From: JANQGH01 sp039819285 | GTDB taxonomy: Bacteria; Pseudomonadota; Alphaproteobacteria; DSM-16000; Inquilinaceae | Length of the DNA stretch: 47,384 bases | Assembly (NCBI GenBank): GCA_039819285.1 | Contig: JBCBSH010000006.1 | Span: 1 to 47,384, forward strand | Direction: 5' to 3' | Shown: one piece after another, positions 8,249-15,787 of the stretch | How the letters are laid out: each line of letters begins with the position of its first letter | Numbering within the stretch: the first letter of the stretch is position 1 | The notes under the pieces: model-generated | The model's input: the letters and a program-made list of their open reading frames with translations, nothing else | Told to the model about the DNA's origin: nothing | Database searches by the model: none | Program-made: the position numbers and the translations under genes

Positions 8249-9754
8249 TCAAAGCGAGTTGAGGAATGTGAGCAGTGCCGCGCGTTCGTCCGGTGTCATG
8301 TCGATGAACCGATCGCGCTGTGCTTCGGCCTCGCCGCCGTGCCAGAGGATCGCCTCGGTCAGATTGCGCGCCCTGCCGTCATGCAGATAGAAGGTGTGGT
8401 CGTTAACCATCTCGGTCAGGCCGATGCCCCATAGCGGTGCGGTCCGCCATTCCTGGCCCGAGGCCTGGCCGTCCGGCCGGTTGTCCGCCAGACCCGGCCC
8501 CATATCGTGCAGCAGCAGATCGGTGTAGGGCCAGATCAACTGGCGGGACAGGGCGTCCGTCGCGGCGTCGTCCCGCGTTAGGTGGCGGCTGACATGGCAG
8601 GCATCGCAGCCGACCTCGTAGAACAGCGCGCGCCCCGCCAGCACCGAGGGGTCGTCGACGCCGCGCCGCGCCGGAACCGCCAGGTGGCGGGTATAGAACT
8701 CCAGCGGTTCCATCAAGGTCGCGGGGATCTCGATGCCGTCGCCGTTTTCGAGATCGCCATGGATGGTGTTGCGACAGTCGGCCTGGGCCTCGGTGCAGTC
8801 GCCCCAGGGCGACGGCGCCAGCGGGCTGGACAGGCCGATATCGCCGGCAAACGCGTGGGCGTTTTGCTGGTTCAATGTTGGCTCGTTCGATTTCCAACCG
8901 AACCGGCCCAGGGCCAGACCGTCTGCTTCCGTGCTCCACACCCAGTTCGGCCGGCCGGAGATGCCGTCGCCGTCCCGATCGTCGGGGTCGGCCAGCGTAA
9001 GGATGCGCTCTTCCGGTATGGCCTCCAGCAAGCCAAGCCCGATCATGGGCGGTGCCACGCGCACCGACATCATGACATCTGGCGACAGCGGCCCGTAAGC
9101 CGGGTCGGCGATCGAATAGGTCGGCTCACGCAAGGAGGCGACCTCGCCGCCATTCATCTCGATCGGGATTTCTGTCCACTCGGTGTGGATATGTCCTTCG
9201 GCCGGCAGGTTTGCGACGCCCAGATCCTGAAGCTGGCCGCCATAGGTCGGCTCCGGCAGGCTGTTGACGCGCCCCTCGGCCAACAAGGCCCGTTCCTCGT
9301 CGGTCGTGGGCGGCACGCTCAGCCGCATGAGAATGGACTCGGCATTGTCTTCGGGGAAGTTCGCCGCCGGCGGATGGCCGCGCCCGTCGCGCAGGTGACA
9401 GCTTTGACAGCCACGCGAATTGTACAGCGGTCCCAGCCCGTCCGACGCGGCCGTCGATGACGGCGCCGTCACCCAAAGTCGCCGGAACACCGAGTTCCCG
9501 ATATTGAAGTCGGCGCGCTCGGCAAAGCTGAGGTTCGCCGCCGGCTGCGAAAACGCGTTGCGGTTCAGTGGCCCTCGGACGGTGCCGGCACCGCCGGAAT
9601 TGGTTTCGTACCGCTCAGCACGGTCAAAGGTCGGTGAAGGGATCAGGATGTCCAACTGCTGCGCGACCGCGGGCACGGAGAACATCAAAACGACTGCTGC
9701 GATTACCTTGATCTCCGGGGGAAGATTTCGGCGAAGTCTTCCAGTGGATACCAT
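8249..9754 (-). CDS. Di-heme c-type oxidoreductase (DUF1111 family)
   Basis: A 501-residue exported protein with a hydrophobic signal segment (about residues 17-31, ending AVAQQ) and two heme c sites, CQSCH (116-120) and CDACH (383-387). It also has an aspartate-rich DPDDRDGDGISG loop (about 257-268) resembling a calcium site. This is the layout of the di-heme oxidoreductase/DUF1111 family, commonly encoded next to imelysins. It would transfer electrons in the periplasm, plausibly to change the iron redox state during uptake. Start is ATG 9754; the ribosome site is weak, but shorter starts would remove the signal peptide. A strong hairpin lies in the 118-base gap before it. Confidence 0.9.
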   Translation of the reverse strand: MVSTGRLRRNLPPEIKVIAAVVLMFSVPAVAQQLDILIPSPTFDRAERYETNSGGAGTVRGPLNRNAFSQPAANLSFAERADFNIGNSVFRRLWVTAPSSTAASDGLGPLYNSRGCQSCHLRDGRGHPPAANFPEDNAESILMRLSVPPTTDEERALLAEGRVNSLPEPTYGGQLQDLGVANLPAEGHIHTEWTEIPIEMNGGEVASLREPTYSIADPAYGPLSPDVMMSVRVAPPMIGLGLLEAIPEERILTLADPDDRDGDGISGRPNWVWSTEADGLALGRFGWKSNEPTLNQQNAHAFAGDIGLSSPLAPSPWGDCTEAQADCRNTIHGDLENGDGIEIPATLMEPLEFYTRHLAVPARRGVDDPSVLAGRALFYEVGCDACHVSRHLTRDDAATDALSRQLIWPYTDLLLHDMGPGLADNRPDGQASGQEWRTAPLWGIGLTEMVNDHTFYLHDGRARNLTEAILWHGGEAEAQRDRFIDMTPDERAALLTFLNSL

Positions 9755-9801
9755 GCGCGCCTAGCTTAATGCGGGGTTACGGTTCATCGATCGACGGCCA
9801 A

Positions 9802-9836
9802 GTGCGCATCCCACACCGAAGTCATGGGATGCGCAC
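9802..9836 (-). promoter_or_regulatory. Perfect 11-bp inverted repeat between irpA-like and di-heme cytochrome genes
   Basis: GTGCGCATCCC (9802-9812) and GGGATGCGCAC (9826-9836) are exact reverse complements around a 13-base loop. It lies 36 bases after the imelysin stop codon and has no T-run, so it is more likely an mRNA-stability or attenuation element, or a leaky terminator that lowers expression of the three downstream genes, than a strong terminator. Confidence 0.6.
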
Positions 9837-9872
9837 ACCGTTCATGATCGCTCTATGGGATCGTGCGATCGC

Positions 9873-11147
9873 TCACTGGAAGACGGCGTCCGGGTCGTCC
9901 AGGCTGTCGGAGCCTTCGAAGGGGCCGATCTGAAGATCCAGGGCGACGACCACATCCTCAAAACCCGCTGCCTGATCGACCAGCCGGTCGATCACGGTCT
10001 GCAGCACGGCGTTACCGTCTTCATTGCCTTCGGCCAGCATCTGGTCATAGGCCGTGCCGCCCTCGGCCGATGCCACCATCGCCTGCATGGCCGATGTGGT
10101 CGCCGACATGAGATTGAGAATTGTGGTGTCCAGCTCTTCGGAGTTGGCGGCCACCAGGTCGCTCATGGACGCGCCCTCGACGACCGACCCGTCGCTCCGG
10201 ACATACCGTCCGGTGTAGACGGCGGTCATGCCGACCTGATTGTAGTAGTGCGAGTTGTGGGTGTTGTCGGCGAAGCAGTCATGCTCCTCCTCCGGATCGT
10301 GCAGCAGCAGGCCCAGTTGCATACGCTCGCCCGCCAGCTCGCCATAGGACAAGCTGCCCAAGCCGGTGATGATGGCCGACGGGCCTGCTGTGTCGGGGTC
10401 CGCCATAACTTCGGCGCGCGCCGCGCCGCCCTCGTCCCAATTGGCGACCATCTCTTCCAGATCGCTGATCAGCAGAGCCGATGCGGACACCAGAAACTCG
10501 GCTCGCCGGTCGCAATGGCCCCCGGTGCAGTTGGCGGTGTCAAAGTCTGTTGCCGGCCGATTGCCGGCGCCGGGCCCCGTGCCGTTCAGGTCTTGCCCCC
10601 AAAGCAGGAACTCGATGGCGTGGTAGCCGGTCGCGACATTGGCCTCTACGCCGTCGACCTCATGCAGATCATCCTGCAACAGGGATGGCGTGATGCTGGA
10701 CGCGTCGATCGTTGTGCCGCCGAACGTGAATTCCGGGTTGGCCACCACGTTGGCGGTGTAGAACATGTTTTCGTCGCTGGCGTCGCCATAGTTGGAGACG
10801 TCGACATAGTCGATCAGGCCCTCGTCGAGCGGCCAGGCGTTCACGCGCCCCTCCCAATCGTCGACGATCGGATTGCCGAACCGGTAAACCTCCGTTTGCT
10901 GATAGGGCACCCGGGCATCAATCCAGGCCTGGCGCGCCGCGGCCAGGTTGGCCTCTGTCGGCGTGCTAACCAGCGTCCCGATCGCGGTGTCCAAGGCCTG
11001 CGCCGCGGTTAGGGAATCCGAATACATCGCGTGCGCGATATCGGCATAGTTGGTCATGACGGCTGACGGGTCGGGCGCTGTTTGGGCGACAACGGCCGGC
11101 GAAACCAATAGAGCCGCCAAAGCGACTGAGATGGATGAGCGATGCAT
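9873..11147 (-). CDS. Imelysin-family iron-regulated protein (IrpA-like)
   Basis: A 424-residue protein with a Sec signal peptide (SVALAALLVSPAVVAQ) and a full imelysin domain containing the GxHxxE metal motif GYHAIE (residues 164-169) and the later FADNTHNSHYYN segment. It is the first gene of the putative iron operon. I chose ATG 11147 because AGGGAGG lies six bases upstream and the signal peptide then starts at residue 1; longer versions would put about 53 unlikely residues in front. A Fur-box-like sequence sits 64 bases upstream. IrpA-type imelysins are induced by iron starvation and act in the periplasm or outer layers. Confidence 0.92.
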   Translation of the reverse strand: MHRSSISVALAALLVSPAVVAQTAPDPSAVMTNYADIAHAMYSDSLTAAQALDTAIGTLVSTPTEANLAAARQAWIDARVPYQQTEVYRFGNPIVDDWEGRVNAWPLDEGLIDYVDVSNYGDASDENMFYTANVVANPEFTFGGTTIDASSITPSLLQDDLHEVDGVEANVATGYHAIEFLLWGQDLNGTGPGAGNRPATDFDTANCTGGHCDRRAEFLVSASALLISDLEEMVANWDEGGAARAEVMADPDTAGPSAIITGLGSLSYGELAGERMQLGLLLHDPEEEHDCFADNTHNSHYYNQVGMTAVYTGRYVRSDGSVVEGASMSDLVAANSEELDTTILNLMSATTSAMQAMVASAEGGTAYDQMLAEGNEDGNAVLQTVIDRLVDQAAGFEDVVVALDLQIGPFEGSDSLDDPDAVFQ

Positions 11148-11210
11148 GCGAGACCTCCCTGCGGGACCGCGAGTTGAGAACCATTCGCGATTCCTTAGCC
11201 CGACTGAACT

Positions 11211-11229
11211 GAGAATGCAAATCGTTATG
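11211..11229. promoter_or_regulatory. Putative Fur box upstream of the iron operon
   Basis: GAGAATGCAAATCGTTATG matches 14 of 19 positions of the classical Fur consensus GATAATGATAATCATTATC. It lies 64 bases upstream of the IrpA-like start, where a repressor would block the promoter. This fits iron-repressed expression of the imelysin/di-heme/DUF1513 operon. In this lineage the true regulator could be Fur or another iron regulator such as Irr. Confidence 0.6.
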
Positions 11230-11386
11230 AATTCGGTCGCCGTATCGTGTCCCGGATCAACGGTCCTTGCCGGATCGCTCGGGTTCAATTGCTCGCTGCC
11301 AACCACAGATCATGGCCGCGACTGTTGAATTCCGCTTGGGGATTGACCGTGTGCCCCTGGCTCGGTCGGCGGCTTCGGCCTTTCGG

Positions 11387-11830
11387 TTAGGCGATGACCC
11401 GACCGATGGCCTGCGCGGTTTGCAAATAAGAGGAGAGGCGGCCGGCCGACTTGAAGGCGGGGTCGGAGCGTACCGCCAGGTCACCGCTTTTCTGCGTCGG
11501 GATAAGGCTGCGCAGGTCGATCTCGCCGACATCGGGAGAGCCGGACCCGAGGTCGATCAGGCCGGACGCCCTGTAGCGCTGCTCCGGGTCGATCTCGGTG
11601 ACGAGCCAAACCGCGTTGCTGATCGGATCCACCAGCTTGGCGACCGGGTGATAGTCGATTTTCTTTTGTCCGCTGGCCAACCGCTCCGCACTACGCCGAC
11701 CATTGTCCAGCAACCGGGCATACTGATGGGGCGTGAACAGGCGCAGGCCAAGCTCTCTGGCCATGTGAGCCAGCGGCCGCTCCGTCCTTCCTGCACGCTC
11801 GTCGCGCTCTTCTTTGCGCGAGAAACTCAT
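11387..11830 (-). CDS. DUF2958-like protein (147 aa)
   Basis: A 147-residue cytoplasmic protein. The segment LRLFTPHQYARLLDNGRR, followed by PVAKLVDP, AVWLVTEIDPEQ, ASGLIDLGSGSPDVGEIDL, resembles the DUF2958 family (short proteins with 'FTP...TWL.TE.DP..' and 'G..DLG.G.PELG' motifs), which is often carried on plasmids and integrative elements. The ATG at 11830 is preceded by AAGGGGA about nine bases upstream. The function is unknown. It is transcribed in the same direction as the iron operon, but the 239-base gap with a Fur-like site suggests a separate unit. Confidence 0.7.
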   Translation of the reverse strand: MSFSRKEERDERAGRTERPLAHMARELGLRLFTPHQYARLLDNGRRSAERLASGQKKIDYHPVAKLVDPISNAVWLVTEIDPEQRYRASGLIDLGSGSPDVGEIDLRSLIPTQKSGDLAVRSDPAFKSAGRLSSYLQTAQAIGRVIA

Positions 11831-12426
11831 GCAGCGCTTCCCCTTTCGTCCGGCAGCAGCCGCCGGTCGGATAGTATTAAGATCAAACGCTGTTTACATA
11901 ATCGATGCTTTCGTCGAATAAGTCGAGTGAAACGAGCACGGAAATAACGCGTCATGCCTCCTAGGTGACGCAACTATAGACATAAGTATGTGTCAGTATC
12001 ACCTGCGATGAGAGAAGTTAGTAACTTACGGCTGTTTTCAAACACATTTTTGACAAATTTTCGACACTCTCACGCCCATCTTCGTTCCGATTTCACGGCG
12101 ATTCTCGGCAATCCAATTCCAGCGCATATCCGGTATTCTGCGTCCCGTTAGGCGGTTTGGACATTGGCGCCTCGACCGATCGTGCTTGCGCCTACGATCG
12201 CCGATCAGTTGAGGAACGTGCGGATGCGAGATCTGTCGGAACGGCTGTCTTGTTGCGCCATCGGGACCAAGCGGGCGGCGCGGCAGTCGACTGTCAGTGC
12301 GATCCGCCGCCCTGGTCAGCTGGCAGGCACTCAGATCCGCGGCTGCGTCGCTGAAAGACAGCGACAACGATCATCCGATGTCTGTCGATTAGGTCCCTCT
12401 CGGCGCGGCAACGAACGATCAGTGCG
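11831..12426. other. Gene-free region with two inverted repeats
   Basis: About 600 bases with no convincing gene. The segment 11880-12080 is clearly more AT-rich than its surroundings. It contains GCGTCA-N11-TGACGC (11949-11971) and the short palindrome ACATAAGTATGT (11980-11991), 120-160 bases upstream of the DUF2958-like start; these are possible operator sites. The part 12150-12426 is GC-rich, with only short arginine-rich frames that do not look translated. Confidence 0.45.
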
Positions 12427-14565
12427 CTAAGCGGGCGTTTGCTCCGTCGTTTCTGCCTTGGCGGGTGCTGCCAACTCGCATTTATACTTTGCGGCCAAGC
12501 TGTCGCCGGAATAGGCCTGCAGTTCGATCCTACGCGTTTGCAGACCAGCGCTTGGAATCAGCAATTCCACACAGCCTTCGCTGTCGGCTATGCCGCCGCC
12601 GGCGGGGCGGTCATCGACATAGGCATAGACCGAATCAAGACCGACCATCCGCGACGTCACCGTAATCTTGTCGTCGATCCGATCGACTTGAACATCCAGA
12701 TTGCGTCGCGGCATGTGGTTGAGCTGCGTGATCGCGAAATCCATCAGGTCGCGGTTGCCTTCGGTCAGGTCGCGATAGGTCGGCCGGTGCCAATGGTCGG
12801 CGACGACGCCCAACTCCTCGACGGGTTCGCCGGCGTTCTTGCCAACCCGAAGGCAGCGTCGGACAGCGAAGCGCAACTGGGTGCCTTGCGGCAATTGGCG
12901 AACCTCCGGTGCCAGGTCCGACGCCCGCTGGGTCAAGCGAAGATGGCGCCAGACATTGCCGCCACCGGCCCCAGTGGTGGGATCGACGCCGACTACCGGG
13001 CCAATTTCGTGATCCTGGAAGCCGGCGGCGAAGATATCGGCGGAACTGTAGCTGCCCGCGCTGGTGATCAGCACGACGGGGCCGTAATACTCCTGACCGA
13101 TCCTGTTAGCGATCACCGGGTTCGTCAACGGCGCGCCCGCTGAATACAGACCGCCCGTCGCGCGCGCGATATCGATCGAACCGCCCCAGGTCTTTTGGAG
13201 GCGTTTTCGCCATCTGAGCGCGGCGAACCCGATATCCTCCTGCGGGTGGGTCAATTGGTCGGTCAGGCGCGATGACACGAACTGAAACGGCTCCGGCACT
13301 ATGGTTTTCGGTGTCAGGAGTTGAAGCAGGGATTCCGCCGATTGGATTTCGCCGCCAGGATTGTCGCGAACATCTATGATCAGTCCTGACTGCGGCATCT
13401 GGCCGAGCAGCCGCCTGAATTCCGGGACAAACCGCTTGTAGTGGTCGAGGAACGCCCGAATGCGGATATAGCCGTAGTCAACGTCTCCGCGCCTTTCGAT
13501 CCTCGCCTCAAGCTGTCTTGGCAGGGCTGACCGCAACGGGTCCGCCCGATTGGCGTTCAACGCCGCACCTCTGACGCCTTGAGTCGCCAGGCGGATCGTT
13601 TCCGCCAGATGCTGCTGATCGTTCGCCCGGGCCGTTTCCTCGTCGACCACTTTGTCATGCCGGAAAAGCCGTCGCCTGGTTAGGTTTTCGATCGCCGTGC
13701 GCTGATTGACGGCGAGACGATCTTCCTCTTCCAACGGCGGATCGTCGCTGTCGTCCTCCACACCGTCGGGCTCTGCCTCGTCGCCGAAATCCTCGTCGGA
13801 CTGCTCGTCGAATAGCCAGACCGCCTGTAAGCCGATGGTGAATTCCGGCAGCCCCTTCAGGCGCAGCAGCCGCCATGGCATCCTGATCTCGTGATGCTGG
13901 TTGTCCGCCTCGTAGCCGACAATTACCCAGGCGCCGTCGGGCGGCAGCGAACAGCCGAGCCATCGAACGGTGATGTAGAGCAGCCCAAGGGCCATCTGGG
14001 CGGCCGGATTGGATCCGTTTTCCCGCTCCGCATTACGCCGGACCGCGCGCTGCATGGGAATGCCGTTCCAGGAGGTAATCTCGACCCCCGGCCGGAAGGT
14101 CGGGTGGTCGAACCCGTCCAGGGTCGCCGACACAATAAACATCCGTTCGCCGGCCTCGTCATAACAGGCCTCGACCATGAACGGCAGGAAGGCGACCAGG
14201 TCCGCGAAAGGCGGTGGCGGCCGGTAGGCGGTATGGCTGTCGCACAGGCTTTTCAGGGCCAGCATGAACTCTTCATGAAAGGCCTGGTGGTCGAGCGTGT
14301 CCAAGCGTCCGCGCAGGATCTTCAGGCGTTGCACCGCATCCGCCGGACGACGCGTTTTCTTCAGCGGCCGGTGGGCATAAAGCTCGGTCAGCACGATGAC
14401 CGTCTGGTCGATCAGGAGCGCACGATCATCCAGCGACAGGCTGGACGTCATGTCTTCAAGCTCGTCGATGTCGTGGATTGTTCCCAGCTTTTCCAGCGCT
14501 GCCAGAAATTGAGGGCTCTGCGACGCGTCTTCCGCTTTTGGGGTTTGTTGGCTCGAGTCTGTCAT
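12427..14565 (-). CDS. S41-family peptidase-like protein, cytoplasmic (712 aa)
   Basis: A 712-residue protein without a signal peptide. After a helical N-terminal region (1-120) and a PDZ-like stretch (FRPGVEITSWNGIPM), it has an acidic linker rich in E/D (about 255-290), then the tail-specific protease core: LIIDVRDNPGGEIQSAESLL, and the strand with the serine LITSAGSYSSADIFAAGF, followed by GVDPTTGAGGGNVW. The serine aligned with the S41 nucleophile is present, but the lysine of Ctp-type dyads is absent, as in other S41 branches. It lies 27 bases after the diiron-oxidase-like gene and is probably co-transcribed with it; GGGAG lies six bases before the ATG. It could cleave a cytoplasmic substrate such as the small peptide encoded nearby, which is inference. 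Confidence 0.82.
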   Translation of the reverse strand: MTDSSQQTPKAEDASQSPQFLAALEKLGTIHDIDELEDMTSSLSLDDRALLIDQTVIVLTELYAHRPLKKTRRPADAVQRLKILRGRLDTLDHQAFHEEFMLALKSLCDSHTAYRPPPPFADLVAFLPFMVEACYDEAGERMFIVSATLDGFDHPTFRPGVEITSWNGIPMQRAVRRNAERENGSNPAAQMALGLLYITVRWLGCSLPPDGAWVIVGYEADNQHHEIRMPWRLLRLKGLPEFTIGLQAVWLFDEQSDEDFGDEAEPDGVEDDSDDPPLEEEDRLAVNQRTAIENLTRRRLFRHDKVVDEETARANDQQHLAETIRLATQGVRGAALNANRADPLRSALPRQLEARIERRGDVDYGYIRIRAFLDHYKRFVPEFRRLLGQMPQSGLIIDVRDNPGGEIQSAESLLQLLTPKTIVPEPFQFVSSRLTDQLTHPQEDIGFAALRWRKRLQKTWGGSIDIARATGGLYSAGAPLTNPVIANRIGQEYYGPVVLITSAGSYSSADIFAAGFQDHEIGPVVGVDPTTGAGGGNVWRHLRLTQRASDLAPEVRQLPQGTQLRFAVRRCLRVGKNAGEPVEELGVVADHWHRPTYRDLTEGNRDLMDFAITQLNHMPRRNLDVQVDRIDDKITVTSRMVGLDSVYAYVDDRPAGGGIADSEGCVELLIPSAGLQTRRIELQAYSGDSLAAKYKCELAAPAKAETTEQTPA

Positions 14566-14592
14566 TGTTCTCTCCCGCGTTGGACACCGCGG

Positions 14593-15246
14593 TTAGGGCG
14601 TTGTCAGTCCTTCAATACACTCCGCCAAGAGGTTTGCCGTGTTTGCCATGCTCATGCCGACCAGGCCGGCCAGCGCCGGGGTCAGCGGCATCTCGTCGAG
14701 TGCCGCGTTGAACGAAGCCATATGGTCTTGATCCGCTTCGCCATGCATTCGGTAGCTGTCGAACGCCGCCTCCGGCAGTCCGCTTCGGCGCTTGATCCCG
14801 TCGATGTGCTCGACCGACGGCGGATTGCTCTCAAGCACGGCGATGTAGCCTAAGACGGCGACCGGGTGGTGATGGTAGATCCAGTAATACTGGGCGCCGA
14901 CCATGGACGCGACACGGGGCAACGGCGTCCGGGCAAGCACCGTCTCGCGCTCGGCTCCCGCGGCGCTCAGGTCGTTCAGCAGCCAGTCGTCGTGCTCCTG
15001 CTCTTCGGCGATGTGCTCCTCAAGATAGGTCGCAAGATCCTCGCACAGCCGATCGGATTGCTTGCTTGCCTGATCTCGGGCCGCCACCATCAGCGGCACG
15101 CTCGCCCGAATGACCTGATGAAACAATATCATGAAGGCGATGAACGCCTCCGCCGCATCGTCACGCTGCCAGTGCCGCTGCAGGGCGTCGGCAAGTGGAC
15201 GGCAGGTCAACTGCATCTTGAAATGCAAGATTTCACTTTGCGTCAT
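14593..15246 (-). CDS. Heme-oxygenase-like diiron oxidase family protein (HDO; iron-containing redox enzyme)
   Basis: A 217-residue all-helical protein. Candidate metal ligands form the pattern of the heme-oxygenase-like diiron superfamily (CADD, UndA, BesC, SznF type): E82-x2-H85 in EEQEHDD, E139 in AVLESNP, and H168-x3-D172-x2-H175 in HGEADQDH. The final H-x3-D-x2-H spacing is the strongest sign. Such enzymes use O2 to oxidise amino-acid or fatty-acid substrates. I start at ATG 15246 (MTQSEILHF); upstream in-frame sequence is arginine-rich and unlikely. It is divergent from the 63-residue peptide gene (169-base shared intergenic region) and lies directly upstream of the S41 peptidase gene. 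The substrate is unknown. Confidence 0.8.
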   Translation of the reverse strand: MTQSEILHFKMQLTCRPLADALQRHWQRDDAAEAFIAFMILFHQVIRASVPLMVAARDQASKQSDRLCEDLATYLEEHIAEEQEHDDWLLNDLSAAGAERETVLARTPLPRVASMVGAQYYWIYHHHPVAVLGYIAVLESNPPSVEHIDGIKRRSGLPEAAFDSYRMHGEADQDHMASFNAALDEMPLTPALAGLVGMSMANTANLLAECIEGLTTP

Positions 15247-15415
15247 TGCGAATGTCCGCCGCCTGAACTGATCTGTGATTTTGATGTCTGGCCAACGAAA
15301 GCATAAAGCCGCCGATTCTTGCAATGATGCTAGGTTGGTTCGGCGATTATCGCTTCCAATACGCCGGTAGACTGCTCTAGGATCGGCCACGCTCGATTAA
15401 GAACCGGAGGGGTCA

Positions 15416-15607
15416 ATGAACAGCAATCCATCTAATGTCGACCGTTTGGTCGCCGCAGGGGTCCTGGACTCGGACTCACTTTCCGATGAGATGTGGCAGG
15501 CACTCGACTCGCGGCTGACCAGTGAAGAGGTCGACGCTTTGATCTCGATTAAGGGCAAGTTCAATCTGCAGCCATGGGGCTTCTCCGGAGACGGTGGATT
15601 CCTCTAA
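15416..15607 (+). CDS. 63-residue acidic small protein, candidate modified-peptide (RiPP) precursor
   Basis: The product begins MNSNPSNVDRLVAAGVL, has an acidic helical middle (SDEMWQALDSRLTSEEVDAL) and ends in a glycine/aromatic tail, FNLQPWGFSGDGGFL. The ATG has a clear ribosome site (GGAGG five bases upstream) and the gene ends in its own terminator, so it is very likely expressed alone and possibly at high level. The layout (acidic leader-like part, then a short Gly/Trp/Phe tail) resembles RiPP precursors and recalls short peptides annotated as 'aroma-sacti cluster' domains; I cannot confirm that by search. It is divergent from a diiron-oxidase-like gene and an S41 peptidase gene and upstream of a large signalling protein. 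Alternatives are a small regulatory protein or an adaptor. Confidence 0.75.
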   Translation: MNSNPSNVDRLVAAGVLDSDSLSDEMWQALDSRLTSEEVDALISIKGKFNLQPWGFSGDGGFL

Positions 15608-15622
15608 GGGCCGGTTGACCGG

Positions 15623-15656
15623 CACCGGTCGCGCGGAGCGCCGGTGAAGTGTTTTT
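15623..15656 (+). terminator. Rho-independent terminator of the small peptide gene
   Basis: CACCGG-(T)-CGC and GCG-CCGGTG form a 9-bp stem with a one-base bulge and a GCGGA loop. A short AAGTG follows, then TTTTT at 15652-15656. It begins 15 bases after the stop of the 63-residue ORF. Confidence 0.7.
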
Positions 15657-15749
15657 GATGGACTATTCGATCGTCGGCGTTCGGCAGGTTTGGGCGCCGG
15701 CGCGATACTGAAGCGTCGGAATTTGACGATTATCGAAGACCATCTGCGA

Positions 15750-15767
15750 CGCCCGGCCCTCCGGGCG
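15750..15767 (+). promoter_or_regulatory. Hairpin in the leader of the cyclase-ATPase gene
   Basis: CGCCCGG and CCGGGCG form a 7-bp stem with a CCCT loop, ending 20 bases before ATG 15788. There is no T-run, so it may be a weak attenuator or a structured leader that lowers translation; the ribosome site of the gene is itself poor. Confidence 0.45.
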
Positions 15768-15787
15768 CTTACTGCCGTGCTCGGACA

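Noticed and set aside
9855..11012. Plus-strand open frame of 385 codons opposite the IrpA-like imelysin gene
   Set aside because: An antisense shadow: no recognisable motif, and the minus-strand frame has a signal peptide, GxHxxE motif and strong ribosome site.
12038..12430. Short frames on both strands in the gap before the S41 gene
   Set aside because: Arginine-rich, overlapping each other, no ribosome sites and no family resemblance; treated as non-coding.
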